From the NCBI GenBank assembly GCA_029378245.1, contig JARKIF010000010.1:1364001-1428000 (forward strand): 64,000 bases of DNA. Reading direction: 5' to 3'. Position numbers and translations under genes: made by a program. Below the pieces are notes generated by a model that saw only the letters and a program-made list of their open reading frames with translations, searched no databases and was not told where the DNA came from. The stretch is from Roridomyces roridus. Its lineage: Eukaryota; Basidiomycota; Agaricomycetes; Agaricales; Mycenaceae. Shown here one piece after another: positions 1 through 11,087 of this stretch (position 1 is the first letter of the stretch; each line of letters opens with the position of its first letter).

Positions 1-651
1 GAAACGTGCGGTATGCCTCCTTGGAAATCTCTTGGCTCCGTTTCCCTGAGGTCACGTACGCAATTGGCATCCCGATCTCGAGATAAAGGTCCAGAGTGTG
101 TCGATCACAGGAGTAATGAAAAGGTTTCCGTAAATCCCAGTAGAATCCGTAGCACAGGTAAATGAGGAGGTTTGGAGCCTAGGCAAAACGAGTGTGGCGC
201 CGGAAGGATGACTGTCGCAGCAGGTGGTGTGCATTTCGGGGAATGAGGTGGTTCTCGGTCATTTTCAGGGACGTCAGCTGAAACCAGGATAGCCAATCCA
301 CGGGTCTCGCGAAATTAGAGGGTTCGCAGCTGGCCGTCCTTCCAGATCCGACATCTGTAAGGAGAGACTTTTGGCTGCAGTTCCGTCAAAGAGACGCATA
401 TGGTGTTCAACTGTAGATGTTCACAGCTCTCTCGGCGAGAAAAAATAGCGTCGTAGATTGCGTCTTAAAGAGCGGCCGGCGACAAGCGCGCTGTCACTGG
501 CGGGCAGAAGGGTATGGGGGGAGGATTTGGACGAAGATTTCGCATGTGAGTTCGTGAGGAATCCTATGTTCGAGTTCGTCGATCTCCGCCTCCATTTGTG
601 CGATGCGGGTGCGTTCAGTCGGATCAGATGCGCCATGGCGACTCCTCGCAT
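1..651 (-). pseudogene. Decayed F-box protein gene copy
   Basis: This is a shortened, multiply frame-broken relative of the F-box gene at 9664-10773 in the same orientation. Scattered pieces remain. One is an N-terminal coiled-coil plus F-box fragment around 494-640 (IDELEHRIPHELTCEIFVQ followed by LPPYPS). The other is a C-terminal fragment at about 52-80 reading SRSGCQLRT. The central leucine-rich part is largely deleted, because the copy covers about 650 bp against about 1,260 bp in the intact relative. No single frame spans it. At the C-terminal end it lacks the extra base that shifts the frame of the 9.7-kb gene. It is very likely a non-functional duplicate; the window edge cuts its 3' end. 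Confidence 0.75.
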
Positions 652-654
652 TCA

Positions 655-925
655 ATGAAAATAAGATCAGAATCGGTGGCCTGCGTACCACCTTGGTACC
701 ACCGTACACGGTGACGGCCTCGGTTTGGTTGAGTCGGAATCGCAAGACTGGGGCCAATTGAGGCGCTCAAGCTCGAGCTTCGCCTGCGTGCGCACCGTGC
801 ACGGTGCCGCGGCGTGGTGGCAACTTGAGTGGCAGAAGCAGAAGAGGGTTGATGGTAACACAGTCTTGGCATCACATTCCGGGACAAGTCATGTGATCCT
901 AACGACTTCCCCTTAACCACCACTT
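655..925. repeat. Duplicated F-box promoter segment
   Basis: This stretch resembles 10795-10990, the intergenic region of the divergent F-box pair. Shared blocks include GGCAGAAGCAGA, TTGGCATCACA and CATGTGATC. The duplication that made the pseudogene at 1-651 therefore carried its upstream region too. The partner gene of the divergent pair is not recognisable beyond 930. Confidence 0.6.
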
Positions 926-3162
926 TGGCGACAAGGACAGTCTAAATCCATTTCGTTTGAGGCGGGTGAGTCATACACCCGGTGCTCTAATCCATGCTAT
1001 AATCGCTCATCAACCCGCCTCGCCATTCGGTGTTCGAGGACCTCTTTGATCAGACGTAAGTGTAAGGATTCGGCGTCCTCGGCCATCCCGCAGTCTTCCT
1101 CCGTGGAAGTCCGCGCCGTCCTTACAAACCAGCACTGTGCAATGTATATAGTCTCGTGCCCATCCGTTTTGGGTGATTTAAGCTCATCAAATTAAAATTT
1201 GATCGACAGAGCTCTCACCCAAACAGAGACCCTCCTGCCCATCAATTCTTCATCAAATTTTCGAAATTCATCCAAATCCGGTAGTACCATCAAACATCTC
1301 TTTATCAGCCGTGTGTTACTCCTCTCACTGTCGATAGAACGCCTGGCCATCGCGAGGCTAGTGCAGTGTGCATCCTGCGCCGTAGTCCCTGCGGACTTTG
1401 CCGTAGTTGCCGTAGTTGTTCCATTCATCGTATATAAGCCGCTGTACAACTTACCTTACTTTAGTTTACATCCTCTTGAGCACGGAGCACTTGTCCTCGT
1501 TCTCTTTGTTCACACCCTCTCAGCTTCTGTTTGACTTGTGATTTCACTCCATACCGACTCGAAGCTTCACCTGGAGACGCCGTTGCTTCATGAAACGCCG
1601 CGTTATTCGCGACCACGGGAATGGAGCCTGGAAGTACACACGCACGCATCTATGGAAGGATAGTCAAGCTGATGTGATGGACATCGCTTGACGATTTTGG
1701 GAATTTCCCCCGGTAACATCTGAGTAAGCACCTCCACTCACAAGAGATCCAAGACAAGAGGCACAAGCTCCGCATAGCCATAATTAGGTGCAGAGACGCT
1801 GATGGGATCTTTTGCGTTGTATGTCTGGTTCACGCAAACTACTAGGGCTGCCGTATTTCGCAACCGTATTCCCAGTAAAACGGTACAACAGTGGAATTCA
1901 AACTTTACTGTTACAAACTATGTACAGAGCAGCGGGTTTAGTTGAAACCCACATTCCTGGCTCTCACTCTTCATCGTCCCATCGGCAGCACCGACTGATT
2001 CTGCCGCCTCGTGCTTACCCAGCAACCCGATTAGACCGAGCTTTCCGCCGAACTCTCACACCCAATCTTCTGTAATCCCACTTAGCGCCGCCCTGCGCCG
2101 TCGCCCAAGTAGACATCGACCGACTTCCCGCTGTGGCCATTTGCATTCATGTGGCTGGCTGCAACTTGAGATCAATATTCGCCATTCTATCCTCAGTGGA
2201 ACTCCAGGGAGGAGGACACGAGTTGAGTGGGAGATATAGCGGGTCTGATTTTAAAGTCGGCATTCCGTGCTGATTCCGTCGGGACCAAATCAGCTGTCGG
2301 AACACCCGTCGGGAGAGGGTAATAAACTCGGCCGTGGGATATAACGGAGCGAGGTGGTCTAATTGCAAACTCGGAAAATACGGCATTCCGTCAGATGCAG
2401 CGGAACACCCGTCGGGTGAGGTAACAAACTCGGCCCTCGGTGCCCAGAAATGGATCTCCGATGAAACCAAGAGTGCAGTCTCCTCGTATCAAGCGACAGC
2501 CGTAAGTATTTGAAATACAGGGCCCAGGCAATCGTTGCGCTTCTAGACGTTAAAGGGCCGACTCGGACAACGGGCGGCACAACCCCAAGCTGCGGTGTTA
2601 CTTCATATATGAAAAATGAAATCAGCTATTGCTTGGAGAAACCAGCCGGGGACACATAAAACTATTTCAAGTCCATGAAACCCCTGCACTCTAGTTTTCT
2701 CCGACTTCCGTGTTCCTTGGAGGTAATTAGTAGAGGTGGGGAGAAGGAACAAACCCGGTACCCGCGATACTTAAGACGCAGTTCATCATTGACATAAGCT
2801 GCAAGAAATCTCCACCATGCTTCTCAATATTCCAATTGATCACCTTCTGGCCGGGCAGTTGGACGTATACTTGGACCAGACAGATGGCTGCGTATCTTGC
2901 ATGCGCACACTTCTAAGGCCTCCCGCGGAAGCGAATCTCAAGGACTCTGGGGCCGGACTCGCGCTCAACATCGAGAGCGTTTGGAGGGATGGCGGGTACG
3001 TCCTTCGGCTTCATGCATCAGTATCGGGCCAAGAGCTTTCGGGCTCTCAGCATTCGAGTCCGTTCGGACTTACGTCCCATGTCGAACAAAACTGGCATCT
3101 ATCATCATGCTTGATGGATAATCCTCTTGCTTTGCCGCCCGGTTTCGAGAGCACCCATAAAG
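926..3162. other. Intergenic, no supported gene
   Basis: Only short overlapping ORFs without recognisable domains are present. An AT-rich spot at 1185-1202 and an imperfect direct repeat at 2262-2440 are the only structure seen. An open frame at 2817-3317 runs into the zinc-finger gene, but I could not splice it in frame to the fingers. Confidence 0.5.
2262..2440. repeat. Imperfect direct repeat pair
   Basis: Two units of about 60-80 bp at roughly 2262-2338 and 2381-2440 share the order CGGCATTCCGT, GGAACACCCGTCGGG, then AACTCGGCC. They are separated by a short unrelated spacer. Their function is unknown, and the drift suggests an old local duplication. Confidence 0.6.
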
Positions 3163-3811
3163 ATGATTGTATGTCGAGAACTTTGCCCAGGTCTATCAAG
3201 CTAATGTGGATTTTCAGGTTCTTCTCTCTTCTCTGGGACACTATTCTCTCAATCAGACGAGTCGGCTGGATTGGACTTCAGCGGCTACGACTGCGGGGGC
3301 CAACAGAGATGCTGTGAGTTCCATGCCTTCTTAAGTCTCGGTTTAGACTCAGAGCCCTGAAGCTCCCTCGACTCGGAGTTCTCTTGTTCTCCCCTCCTTT
3401 GAACAATCACCACAGTCTCAGCCGTCTCCGCTTGACGTGTCATGTTCTGACCCAGACTCCAGTCCTTCAACCGCGCCGTCAACTCCAGCCTCATCTCCCC
3501 CTGAATCAGCTCCACTCTCCGAAGCGACCGTCCCTCCCTCGCAATACCCCTGCCCTCACCCCTCGTGTGACCGCATCCTTTCAAGCGCGCACACTCGGCG
3601 CGTTCACATGCGCACACACCGCGTCAAGGTTCCCCGTAGCTTTATCTGCACCATGGGCTGCGGGCAGGCGTTCACGCGGCAGCACGACCGTGCACGACAT
3701 GAGGTGGCAACACATGGTCGAGAGTGTCCGTTTGTGTGCGGGGGATGTAAGCGCTTCTTTTCAGGCGCCAAGACTCTGGGGAGGCATGTTTGTCGGGGAC
3801 TGAGGCCTTGA
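3163..3811 (+). CDS. Small C2H2 zinc-finger protein
   Basis: This is a probable DNA-binding protein of about 187 residues. The last exon (from about 3353) carries a Ser/Pro-rich stretch and then three adjacent fingers. Finger 1 is C-x4-C-x12-H-x3-H. Finger 2 is C-x3-C-x12-H-x4-H. Finger 3 ends in H-x-C and looks degenerate. My model has ATG at 3163 and introns at 3169-3217 and 3314-3352, which keep one open frame. The second intron, at 39 nt, is short. A start further upstream (an ATG at 2817 heads a 166-codon frame) is possible, but I found no in-frame splice to it. The fingers are certain; the 5' structure is not. The targets are unknown. Confidence 0.7.
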
Positions 3812-5727
3812 GGCAGGGATACTGATGGATACCACAGTTAGAGAGTCTAGAACTATTAGATGGGCTATTCTTTAGATACTAGAATAGATCGACACCGACG
3901 CTGCAAAACACAAATTGAACCGTGAGAATCTCAGTTACATGATCCGAACACACTGATCAACGTCGCATCACAAGTCCACCAGTGCAGCTGTCGACGTCTG
4001 GCCTGGGTGCTCGAGCTCATGAAGAACCTCCGAAACCTGTAGGGTGCCTCACGAGTCTGCAAATATGCAAATACGCAACGCCGATATAATACGAGCCCCG
4101 GCTACTCGGACCGATCACACCATCATGCTTCTCTCGCGGGTCTTGCGCGGCTCAGATCACTTTTCCCGATGGGCGGAGGTCTATCGAGGTTTATCCGTCG
4201 ACGTCGGTGATCAGCGACTCATGATCATCGATATCACAGCGGGGACTTGCTTGTACTATGTATCGAAACTTCCTTCATCGACGGCGCAGGCAAAACCCAG
4301 GTCATCTTGAGGTCATCCGCCATCAAATGCCACTACTTGTTTGCGCATGGTCCCGATAGATAATCTCCGTTGCTCCTACAAAGTATAGGATTTTTTCGAC
4401 CCTCCGGTGTTTCATCTTGTGCGGCCTCGGCGGTATCTAGCCTCCAGATGTACTGTCATCGCTCCCGTGCAGAGTCCAGACTCGCTCCGCCAATTGATTT
4501 TAGATGTCATTGAATATCGGACGGCCTCGACAGTACATAATGATTCAACTCCCCTGTTCCTGGCCCGTAGCTCAGAGTCGGAGCTGATAGTGGTCCCGTT
4601 ATTCAATATTCCAATTGCGATGTGTGTGTGGAAATATCTTTGGTGCCTCTCCGGCCCACACGCAACCTTCGTTTCGTTCCAACTGAACCTAATGAGTCAC
4701 CCATCTTATCTCCGTCGCTTAGACAGCCCTGCATATGCCCGTGACGGTCGGTCGACCGGTCAAACGTTAACAGTCCCGACTTGGCCTGAGCGCGCTTTGG
4801 CGGCCAGTACATTCCTACGGCCACCAGCGGGTTTCCACTTTGCTGGAGCGGCATCGGAGTCCATTCAAGTTTCAACGCATTGGCAGGGTATATCATCTCC
4901 CCACGATAAAGTCGACGTCTCGACGTCGGTCACCTCACCGCACCGAGGTTTCTCGACATTCCACTCAAAAACCTAACGACGTCAAAGCTGGATATGCACC
5001 TCAATGCAGCGGATGGCAACCCTCTAGATCTCCTGCAAAATCCAACCAAACCTATTGGGGACACAACATCGAGTCCCGATCATTCTCAACCTCGGCAGCG
5101 GCCGCCAGGAAGGAGGGGCCTACGGCCTGAGGCTATATACTGGCGCCTCTCCCACCAACTCCCAGGTTTCGCGGAGAGAGACGTATACCCCCCCATCGGC
5201 CACGCCGACAACCGCGACTTCACCCAGCGACGGAACGCCAAACTCTCCAACGATGGAGCGTCCTTGGCATGGTGAGATTCAAAACCGATCAGATCTTCCT
5301 GATTTCGAACAGCCATATCTTCTCCCGCCGCACCCGCGAGTACGATATACTATCGGAGGATGTCAGCCTGATGCCGGGGAGTGAGTTTTTAACACACAGG
5401 AGACAAAGCTCCCGGGCAGACTTCCCTGCACACACTCACCTGCTCCCGGATCCTCACAACTCCGTATAAACGCCGAATACATGCTCATTCATTGCAGCCC
5501 AACAAAAACGCCGAAATCCTTTACCTGCGCGATGTTTATAGCGAGGTATCAAGGTGTCCGTGGTGGACGGGGATGTTGGAAGAGATGATTTAAACCTGGG
5601 AGCGCAACAGCGGATGATGACTAGGGCGACGCGGACATGGCCCGGACATTCTGAGTGGCAATCAACCGGCGAAAATCGGCATAGAATATATTATCAATTA
5701 TCCCGTTAACCCTTGCGCTCGTCGAAC
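3812..5727. other. Intergenic, no supported gene
   Basis: Several short open frames overlap on both strands (for example 4407-4976 plus). None shows a domain, a signal peptide or splice-compatible continuation. No clear repeat was seen. Confidence 0.5.
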
Positions 5728-6512
5728 CTACACAAAGGTGATATGGCCGAATTCGGGTGTCTGATGGAAGTTCTGGAACGAATCATCATCAGGAAGTCAA
5801 TGTAAAGTGAGTGATACAACACGCACTGCGCCGGGGCTACCTGGCGTCGGGCTCCACGCGCCATAGAATTGGTCCGGGAACGTGCTCGGGGCGGTGATGA
5901 TGCGGAAAAAGTTCATGCGCCACTGGGTGCCCTTGGCCTGCCCGTCATCGACGTTGAAGAGCCCGAGCGGGATGCGCGCAGAGGACGTCCAGAGGTGTTT
6001 CGCCTTGTCGACAGTAGTGACGGCGGTCAGCCCGTCCTCGATCGGTGTGGCGACGTAGAAGGTATCAAAGACGGCGTCTGCAGCGCGCACCTCGACGGAT
6101 GTCAAGTCGGAATCTCGGTCAATGGGACGAAGAAACACACCTTGGACGGGTTGTAGATGAAGGCTTGGAAAGTGACGTTGTTGGGCGCGATCTCGAACTC
6201 GAGGTACGTTTTGGGATCGTTGGTGCCCCTGTAAATAAAGGTCTCCATAGCCGTGTACTGGTAGATCGGGTCGTTGGTAGTGTAGTTAGGATTGACGAAG
6301 AAATTGGTCTCGTTATGGGCCGTGAAGGTGATGTGTATGGCTGTCTCGTCATAGCAGACGTCCACCTCGGTGAGAGGAAAGGCGCCCAGGTCCGGGACGG
6401 ACTTGTCGTATGAGACTGAGCCTTTCTTGGGGCATGCTGGGACGTTCAGCGAGGGCACCGCTGCAGCAGCGAAGACTGGGGTGAGGGCGATGAGGATGGT
6501 GGTCAGAAGCAT
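5728..6512 (-). CDS. Secreted CBM9-like domain protein
   Basis: This is a predicted extracellular protein of 226 residues from three exons (6512-6141, 6090-5827 and 5772-5728), with introns of 50 and 54 nt in phase 0. The N-terminus is a classic signal peptide (MLLTTILIALTPVFAAAAVP). The rest resembles the carbohydrate-binding family 9-like beta-sandwich found alone in many fungal secreted proteins. Features are an early CPKKGSVSYD segment, a central TAMETFIYRG and ETNFFVNPNY region with N-glycosylation sequons, and the typical end NFHQTPEFGHITFV. Without splicing, the frame would stop inside intron 1, and the last exon restores the expected family C-terminus. The ligand is unknown; plant cell-wall sugar binding is a family-level guess. 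Confidence 0.8.
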
Positions 6513-6923
6513 GATTCCGAGGCTGGATTGTTACCAGACACGTCATGATATAGCCTCGCTGCTCGGCGCAAGCTCGGGGAGCGCCATGCCACTTTTTGAA
6601 TGGAGTGCGGACGCCGGATCGACGCTGATCGACGGTGCACGTGGCGACTGTATGCTCGGATCAAACGGCCCGCGCCACTCTTGTCCTTAACCGTCATCTC
6701 GACTCGACCAACCCTTGGCTCGATCGGCCAGCAATGAGTCCACCAGCCTACTCAAGGCCTACCACCCTTCCTGACTTGGTGTGCATACAAGTAACAACTG
6801 GGACTCGCACATGCTCTGATTTCTCGAGACTGACTGCTTCGTTGACGCCTGGCAACACGACCTGGATCATGTTCCGACAAGCGGCTGAAACTCTAAAAAC
6901 TATTTTGGTGTACACGATCATAT
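6513..6923. other. Intergenic, promoter of CBM9-like gene
   Basis: This lies between two minus-strand genes and should hold the promoter of the CBM9-like gene and the 3' end of the dehydrogenase gene. No distinct element was seen. Confidence 0.4.
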
Positions 6924-8078
6924 CTAGGCCACCAAGACACCTCTGTATCGCATCCGCCCCTCGCGCAGTTTCGCCATACCCTCCTCCACCCCCGCCTTCG
7001 TCATCGGGAAGTGTTCAATGATAGGTTTGACTCCGTGCGCCGCCGCAAACTGCAGCATCTTGGTATGCACCGCACGCGACGCGACCACCGAGCCTTGGAA
7101 CCTGATACCTTGGGTGAGCAGGGGCATCGTCGGGATCGCAAGCGGTTCGTTGCTAATTGTCAATGGGTAGATGCTTCCCATGTTGCTCATGACATTCAGG
7201 TATCTATGGCCAATGTTCGTATCAACTTCGGAGGCACTAAAGCAAGTGTGACTCACAGCATCCAATCTGGCAAGAAACTCGCGGTGACGATCAAGTGGTC
7301 GAGGGGCGCGCCGATCTTGAGCTCCTTGACGCCTCCAGTGGCGTAGAATTCCGCCGCGCCCAGCTCGAGCGCCTCGGCGCGCTTGGCATCGCTGTTGGAG
7401 AACACGACGACACGCACGCCCATCTTTGCGAGGAACTGGATGGCGAGATGGCCTAGACCGCCGACGCCTACGACCCCAACACGGTCAGTGGGGCGAATGT
7501 TGTATGTTTCGATGATGGTAAACACCGTGGCGCCGCCGCACATGAGTGGCGCGGCGTGTTCTGGTGCGATTTCAGACGGGATTTTGAAGAGCCAGGATGC
7601 GTCCCAAATCGCATGGGTCCCAAAAGAACCTTGATCCAGGTTCGTGTATCCGTATCTGCACAGATAAGTTGAGTCTCTCCCTTTGCTTGCCAGAAAATAA
7701 CCCACAGTGCCCGTTGGGTACAATAGTTGTCATGTCCTAGTCAAGCATCGTTAACCCGCGCTCCCAGCGAAATGGCAACTTGAACGCACCTGCCATGCAG
7801 CTCGAGCACGTCCCACAAGTCTTGTGGAGGTATCCCCAGCCAACGATATCGCCGACCTTGAATCCCTGTACGGCCTCTCCGAGCTGCTGCACGACGCCAA
7901 TACCCTCATGTCCCAGCGCCATGTCTGCATGCTTGAAATGCTCGTCCGTCCCGCAAATCCCCGAGTGCGTGATCTTCACGAGGACCTGGGTTCCCGTCGG
8001 GAGATCACGGTGGCTTTTCGCCTCGACGATCCCATTGTTCGGGGATCCCTTGAATATGGTGAAGTCGATTCCGGGCAT
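6924..8078 (-). CDS. Zinc-dependent alcohol dehydrogenase (CAD/ADH6-like)
   Basis: This is a medium-chain, probably NADP-dependent alcohol/aldehyde dehydrogenase of 332 residues. There are four exons: 8078-7790, 7736-7706, 7655-7257 and 7203-6924. The introns are 50-53 nt and all phases close. Catalytic zinc ligands are seen in HSGICGTDEH and ALGHEG. The structural zinc site is TCGTCSSCMAG followed by NYC. The nucleotide-binding motif is GVGGLGHLAIQ. The start is placed at MPGIDFTIFKGSP because family members begin there; an upstream ATG at about 8140 would add a stretch without family resemblance. It is the cinnamyl-alcohol-dehydrogenase type, reducing aromatic or aliphatic aldehydes in related fungi; the true substrate is unknown. 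Confidence 0.88.
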
Positions 8079-8414
8079 TGCGTTGAGTTTTCTATATCCT
8101 TTGAATTTCAAAGGCGCTTTTAAACGATGCCAGGCCATCACGGTGACTAATCGTCGCTGAGATATCCGACTTCGGTCGGTGTTTTGACCTTCTCCAAATA
8201 ATTCTATCCGGGACTCAGTTAGATTCCTGCTCTGCTCCGTGTATACCGCATTCGGGAGAGTTAGTAATGGCCAATATTTCAAGGGAAGGAAGCGGGTTCT
8301 GTCTCGGCCATCGGTGAGTGTTTGCGCCGAGGGGCATAACTTGTATGACACTAAAAGTTTTGGAAGTTCAATTCGGCAGGGTCTCTCTGTACTGGTGACG
8401 CGGCTTCAGCCACT
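8079..8414. other. Intergenic
   Basis: This is the promoter region of the dehydrogenase gene plus the 3' flank of the GFA-type gene. An open frame continues upstream of the chosen start to about 8351 but looks unrelated to the enzyme. Confidence 0.4.
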
Positions 8415-9007
8415 TTAACCATAATAACTGCCCTCCGTTTGCTCTAACCCCTTTCCACCCACCCACGCCACCCTATCCTTAACGAACTGCTCCACCCTTG
8501 GCTTCAACTTGGTCTCGACCAAATTAAAATCATCCACCGTACCCAATCTCAACACACTCATCCCAGGAAGCCCCGACCCAGTACGATACATGAGCGTCCC
8601 ACACGTCTTGCAGAACGAATTGGTCATGACGTTCCCCGACGCGATGGTGTGTGACTGGCTGTACGTGCTGAGGTTCTCTTTCCCGCGGAGGTGCGTGAGG
8701 TGAGTGTCTGTGACGACAAAGTTGGAGGCAAACATCGACGCCGTGATTTTGTGGCAGTCGGCGCAGTTGCAGATGAAGGCGTCGATCAGGCCCGGGCCTT
8801 GGGTTGGCTAAGTTCGGAATGCCGGTGAGTGCGGGAAGTATCCCCCAAAAAAAGACGTACGAATTTGAGCTGGACAGCCCCGCAGAAGCATGTAGCAGTC
8901 GCTTCCTCGTCGCTGGACCAGCCGTCGTTGGCGCCACTCGACAATGGGATGTAGGGCTTGGATTTATCGGATGCAGCAGCCATTTGATTGATATTGGTTG
9001 AGCTCAA
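8415..9007 (-). CDS. GFA/CENP-V family zinc protein
   Basis: This is a 179-residue protein of the glutathione-dependent formaldehyde-activating (GFA/CENP-V) fold. There are two exons (9007-8861 and 8807-8415) and one 53-nt intron in phase 0. Zinc-binding cysteines appear in the expected order: CFCGAVQ, then CNCADCHK, then CKTCGTLMYR near two thirds of the length. The initiating ATG follows a short polar leader (MSSTNINQM); an internal ATG nine codons on is an alternative. Fungal members are abundant and mostly uncharacterised. A role in formaldehyde/glutathione chemistry cannot be inferred from the fold alone. Confidence 0.88.
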
Positions 9008-9515
9008 CTACTGGGCGCTCTTATACTGGGTTGATGAATTCTGAATGAATGACATGATGCAGATCCGCTTACAATCTACAGTAGCTTATCAATCGAGAAA
9101 AGCTTAGGCATTCCCCGACTCTTGCCCGAGTCGTGATCGGTCAAAGGCAGCCCCTGCCCGAGGTCCACGAAAACACTATGGGCTACAGTGGCTAATGCTG
9201 GGTGGAATTAAGGCGCTGTCTCCGCCGCTCAGACTTTGCATAGAGCTAGCCAAACACTTTGAACAATCGTCGAAGTAGCCTGTGGTAGCAGAAATACCGT
9301 CCCGGGGCGAATTGCCGCTCGTGTGAAACCCGCGGTATCATTTCGAAGGCCGAATTGAGGTCGAGGGACCTGAGGCCTGAGGCCTGATCAAGAAGATGGG
9401 CACTTCTCATTTGTAAAAATTCTCCCTCGCCGTCCAGTGGGAGCCAGAGCTTTACGCCGAATCGGAAGTGTTATTATGCACATCAAGAAGTAGAAACGAC
9501 GGTCACTCGGAAGCG
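9008..9515. other. Intergenic
   Basis: No gene was seen. A short duplicated GAGGCCTGAGGCCTGA block lies near 9371-9386. Confidence 0.4.
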
Positions 9516-9663
9516 CTAGTCATCGGAATCCTCTTCATCTGAATCCCCATCTGAGTCCTCTTGGTTGCTCGAATCTTCTTCCCCGCTCGAATCTTCTTCC
9601 CTGCTCAAATCCACTTCATCGGGCGACTCCACGATGTTCCTTTCCCTCCTGTCACCAAGCCAG

Positions 9664-10773
9664 TCATATGCGCTCTTGAACAGGATTTTCGGGATGGTAG
9701 GAAACGCGATGCGGTATGCCTCCTTGGAAATATCTTTGGTCCGCTCCTCTGTGATGAACAGCGTATGCAATTGGCATTCCCGATCTCGAGACGAAGGATG
9801 AGAGTGTGTCGATCGGGTCGTCGCCCATCACTGCGTCGGGCAATTGAAGCCTTCGAAGCACGGGAGTAATAAGCATGCGGAAAGTTTCAGTGAAAGTCTG
9901 ATTGCATCGGAATATGAGGAGCGTTTGGAGCCGGGGGAAAGGGAGTTCAGCGACCGAAGGATCGTGACCGTGGCAGCAGAGCAATGTCAAGTGGACAAGA
10001 TGGCGCGAATTTTGGAGGATGGGGATGTACTGGTGAGGATGCATCTCATTGAGCGTCAGAGACTTCAGTTGGGACCAGGGTAACCAATCCACGGGTCTTT
10101 CAAAATTCGAGATTGACACGGCTTCAAGCCGAGGAAAATCGAGATCGGACACGGCCGGCCGTCCTTGCTCATAGTCCTCCATTTTTAAGGAGAGACTTTT
10201 GAGCGAAGGCTGTAGTCCGTCAAACAAATGCAGATGACGGTTGTGAACGTTCAATTGAAGATGCTCCCAGCGTTCTCGATGAGGAAGAAGGGCGTCGTAG
10301 CATTCTTCCGGATGGTTGTAAACACCCGAAAAAAGGTCTGGCCAGTGCTCCATTCGGATTGAGAGAGCACAGGCTCTCGACCTATCCAGCCAGATGGTGA
10401 TTTTCTCCATCTCTATCCGAGTTTCTTCTGAATCACCAGAGGTCTCCCGAAGAGAGATGGCTCTCCAGAGTTGAGGGGTGGCTAACCCGATGTCTCGCCA
10501 CTTGCGGCAAACATGGGTGAGAGCGGTCGGAGATGAGCGTCCTGTCACCGGTGGGCAGCGAGGATACGGCGGGAGGACTTGGACGAAGATCTCGGAGGTG
10601 ATTTCGTTCGGAAGAGTGAGAACGGGGTATTTGAACGCATCCAGGCGTCCCTGGGCTGTATTCTTCTCTGTGCGGAGGAGCTGCAGCTTCTGTTCTAGCT
10701 CGTCGATCTCCGACTCTATTTGTGCGAGGCGAGCGCGGTCGGCCTTCAGATGCGCCATGGCGACTGCTGGCAT
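9664..10773 (-). CDS. F-box protein with frameshifted C-terminus
   Basis: This is a 369-residue F-box protein, presumably an SCF substrate adaptor. The order is a short coiled coil (residues about 12-45, QIESEIDELEQKLQLLR), an F-box (about 50-100, PVLTLPNEITSEIFVQVLPP), and then a leucine-rich region. Near 9777 the sequence has one base more than its decayed copy at 1-651 and its plus-strand sister. That extra base throws translation off after FVSRSG. The homologous tail (IAFPTIPKILFKSAYDWL plus an acidic Asp/Glu-rich end) continues in another frame to 9516. Either the gene is newly broken or the tail has been replaced. Translation probably starts at one of two nearby ATGs, 10773 or 10758. 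Confidence 0.8.
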   Translation of the reverse strand: MPAVAMAHLKADRARLAQIESEIDELEQKLQLLRTEKNTAQGRLDAFKYPVLTLPNEITSEIFVQVLPPYPRCPPVTGRSSPTALTHVCRKWRDIGLATPQLWRAISLRETSGDSEETRIEMEKITIWLDRSRACALSIRMEHWPDLFSGVYNHPEECYDALLPHRERWEHLQLNVHNRHLHLFDGLQPSLKSLSLKMEDYEQGRPAVSDLDFPRLEAVSISNFERPVDWLPWSQLKSLTLNEMHPHQYIPILQNSRHLVHLTLLCCHGHDPSVAELPFPRLQTLLIFRCNQTFTETFRMLITPVLRRLQLPDAVMGDDPIDTLSSFVSRSGMPIAYAVHHRGADQRYFQGGIPHRVSYHPENPVQERI

Positions 10774-11087
10774 TCAAGACGTGGTCTGGATTCAGTAGCC
10801 TGCGTACGCACCCTGGACGGTCACGGCCTAGGTCTGGTGGCAGCTTGAGTGGCAGAAATTGGGCAGACAGTCACAATGCCAAATGGGCAGAAGCAGACGG
10901 CAACCTACGGCAACACAGCCTTGGCATCACAAATTGTTCCGAGACCAGCTTGAATCATGTGATCATACGACTTGCTCTTGACCACCACCATCGACCGAGG
11001 AAGTGTAAATTTAGGGCTCTGAATCTGGTGAGGTCATCCGCCTCATACTTTGCATGCTCTGATTGCTTATATTCTACTCACAGACTG
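10774..11087. promoter_or_regulatory. Shared promoter of divergent F-box pair
   Basis: These 314 bp separate the start codons of two head-to-head F-box genes. The region is also partly duplicated at 655-925. No TATA box was identified. Co-regulation of the two genes is an inference from the arrangement only. Confidence 0.5.

Noticed and set aside
2817..3317. First exon of the zinc-finger gene starting at ATG 2817
   Set aside because: Every canonical donor/acceptor pair I tried left the downstream fingers out of frame; a start at 3163 with two introns closes. Transcript data could reverse this.
4407..4976. 189-codon plus-strand ORF as a gene
   Set aside because: No signal peptide, domain or splice-compatible neighbour; overlapping frames on the other strand are equally long.
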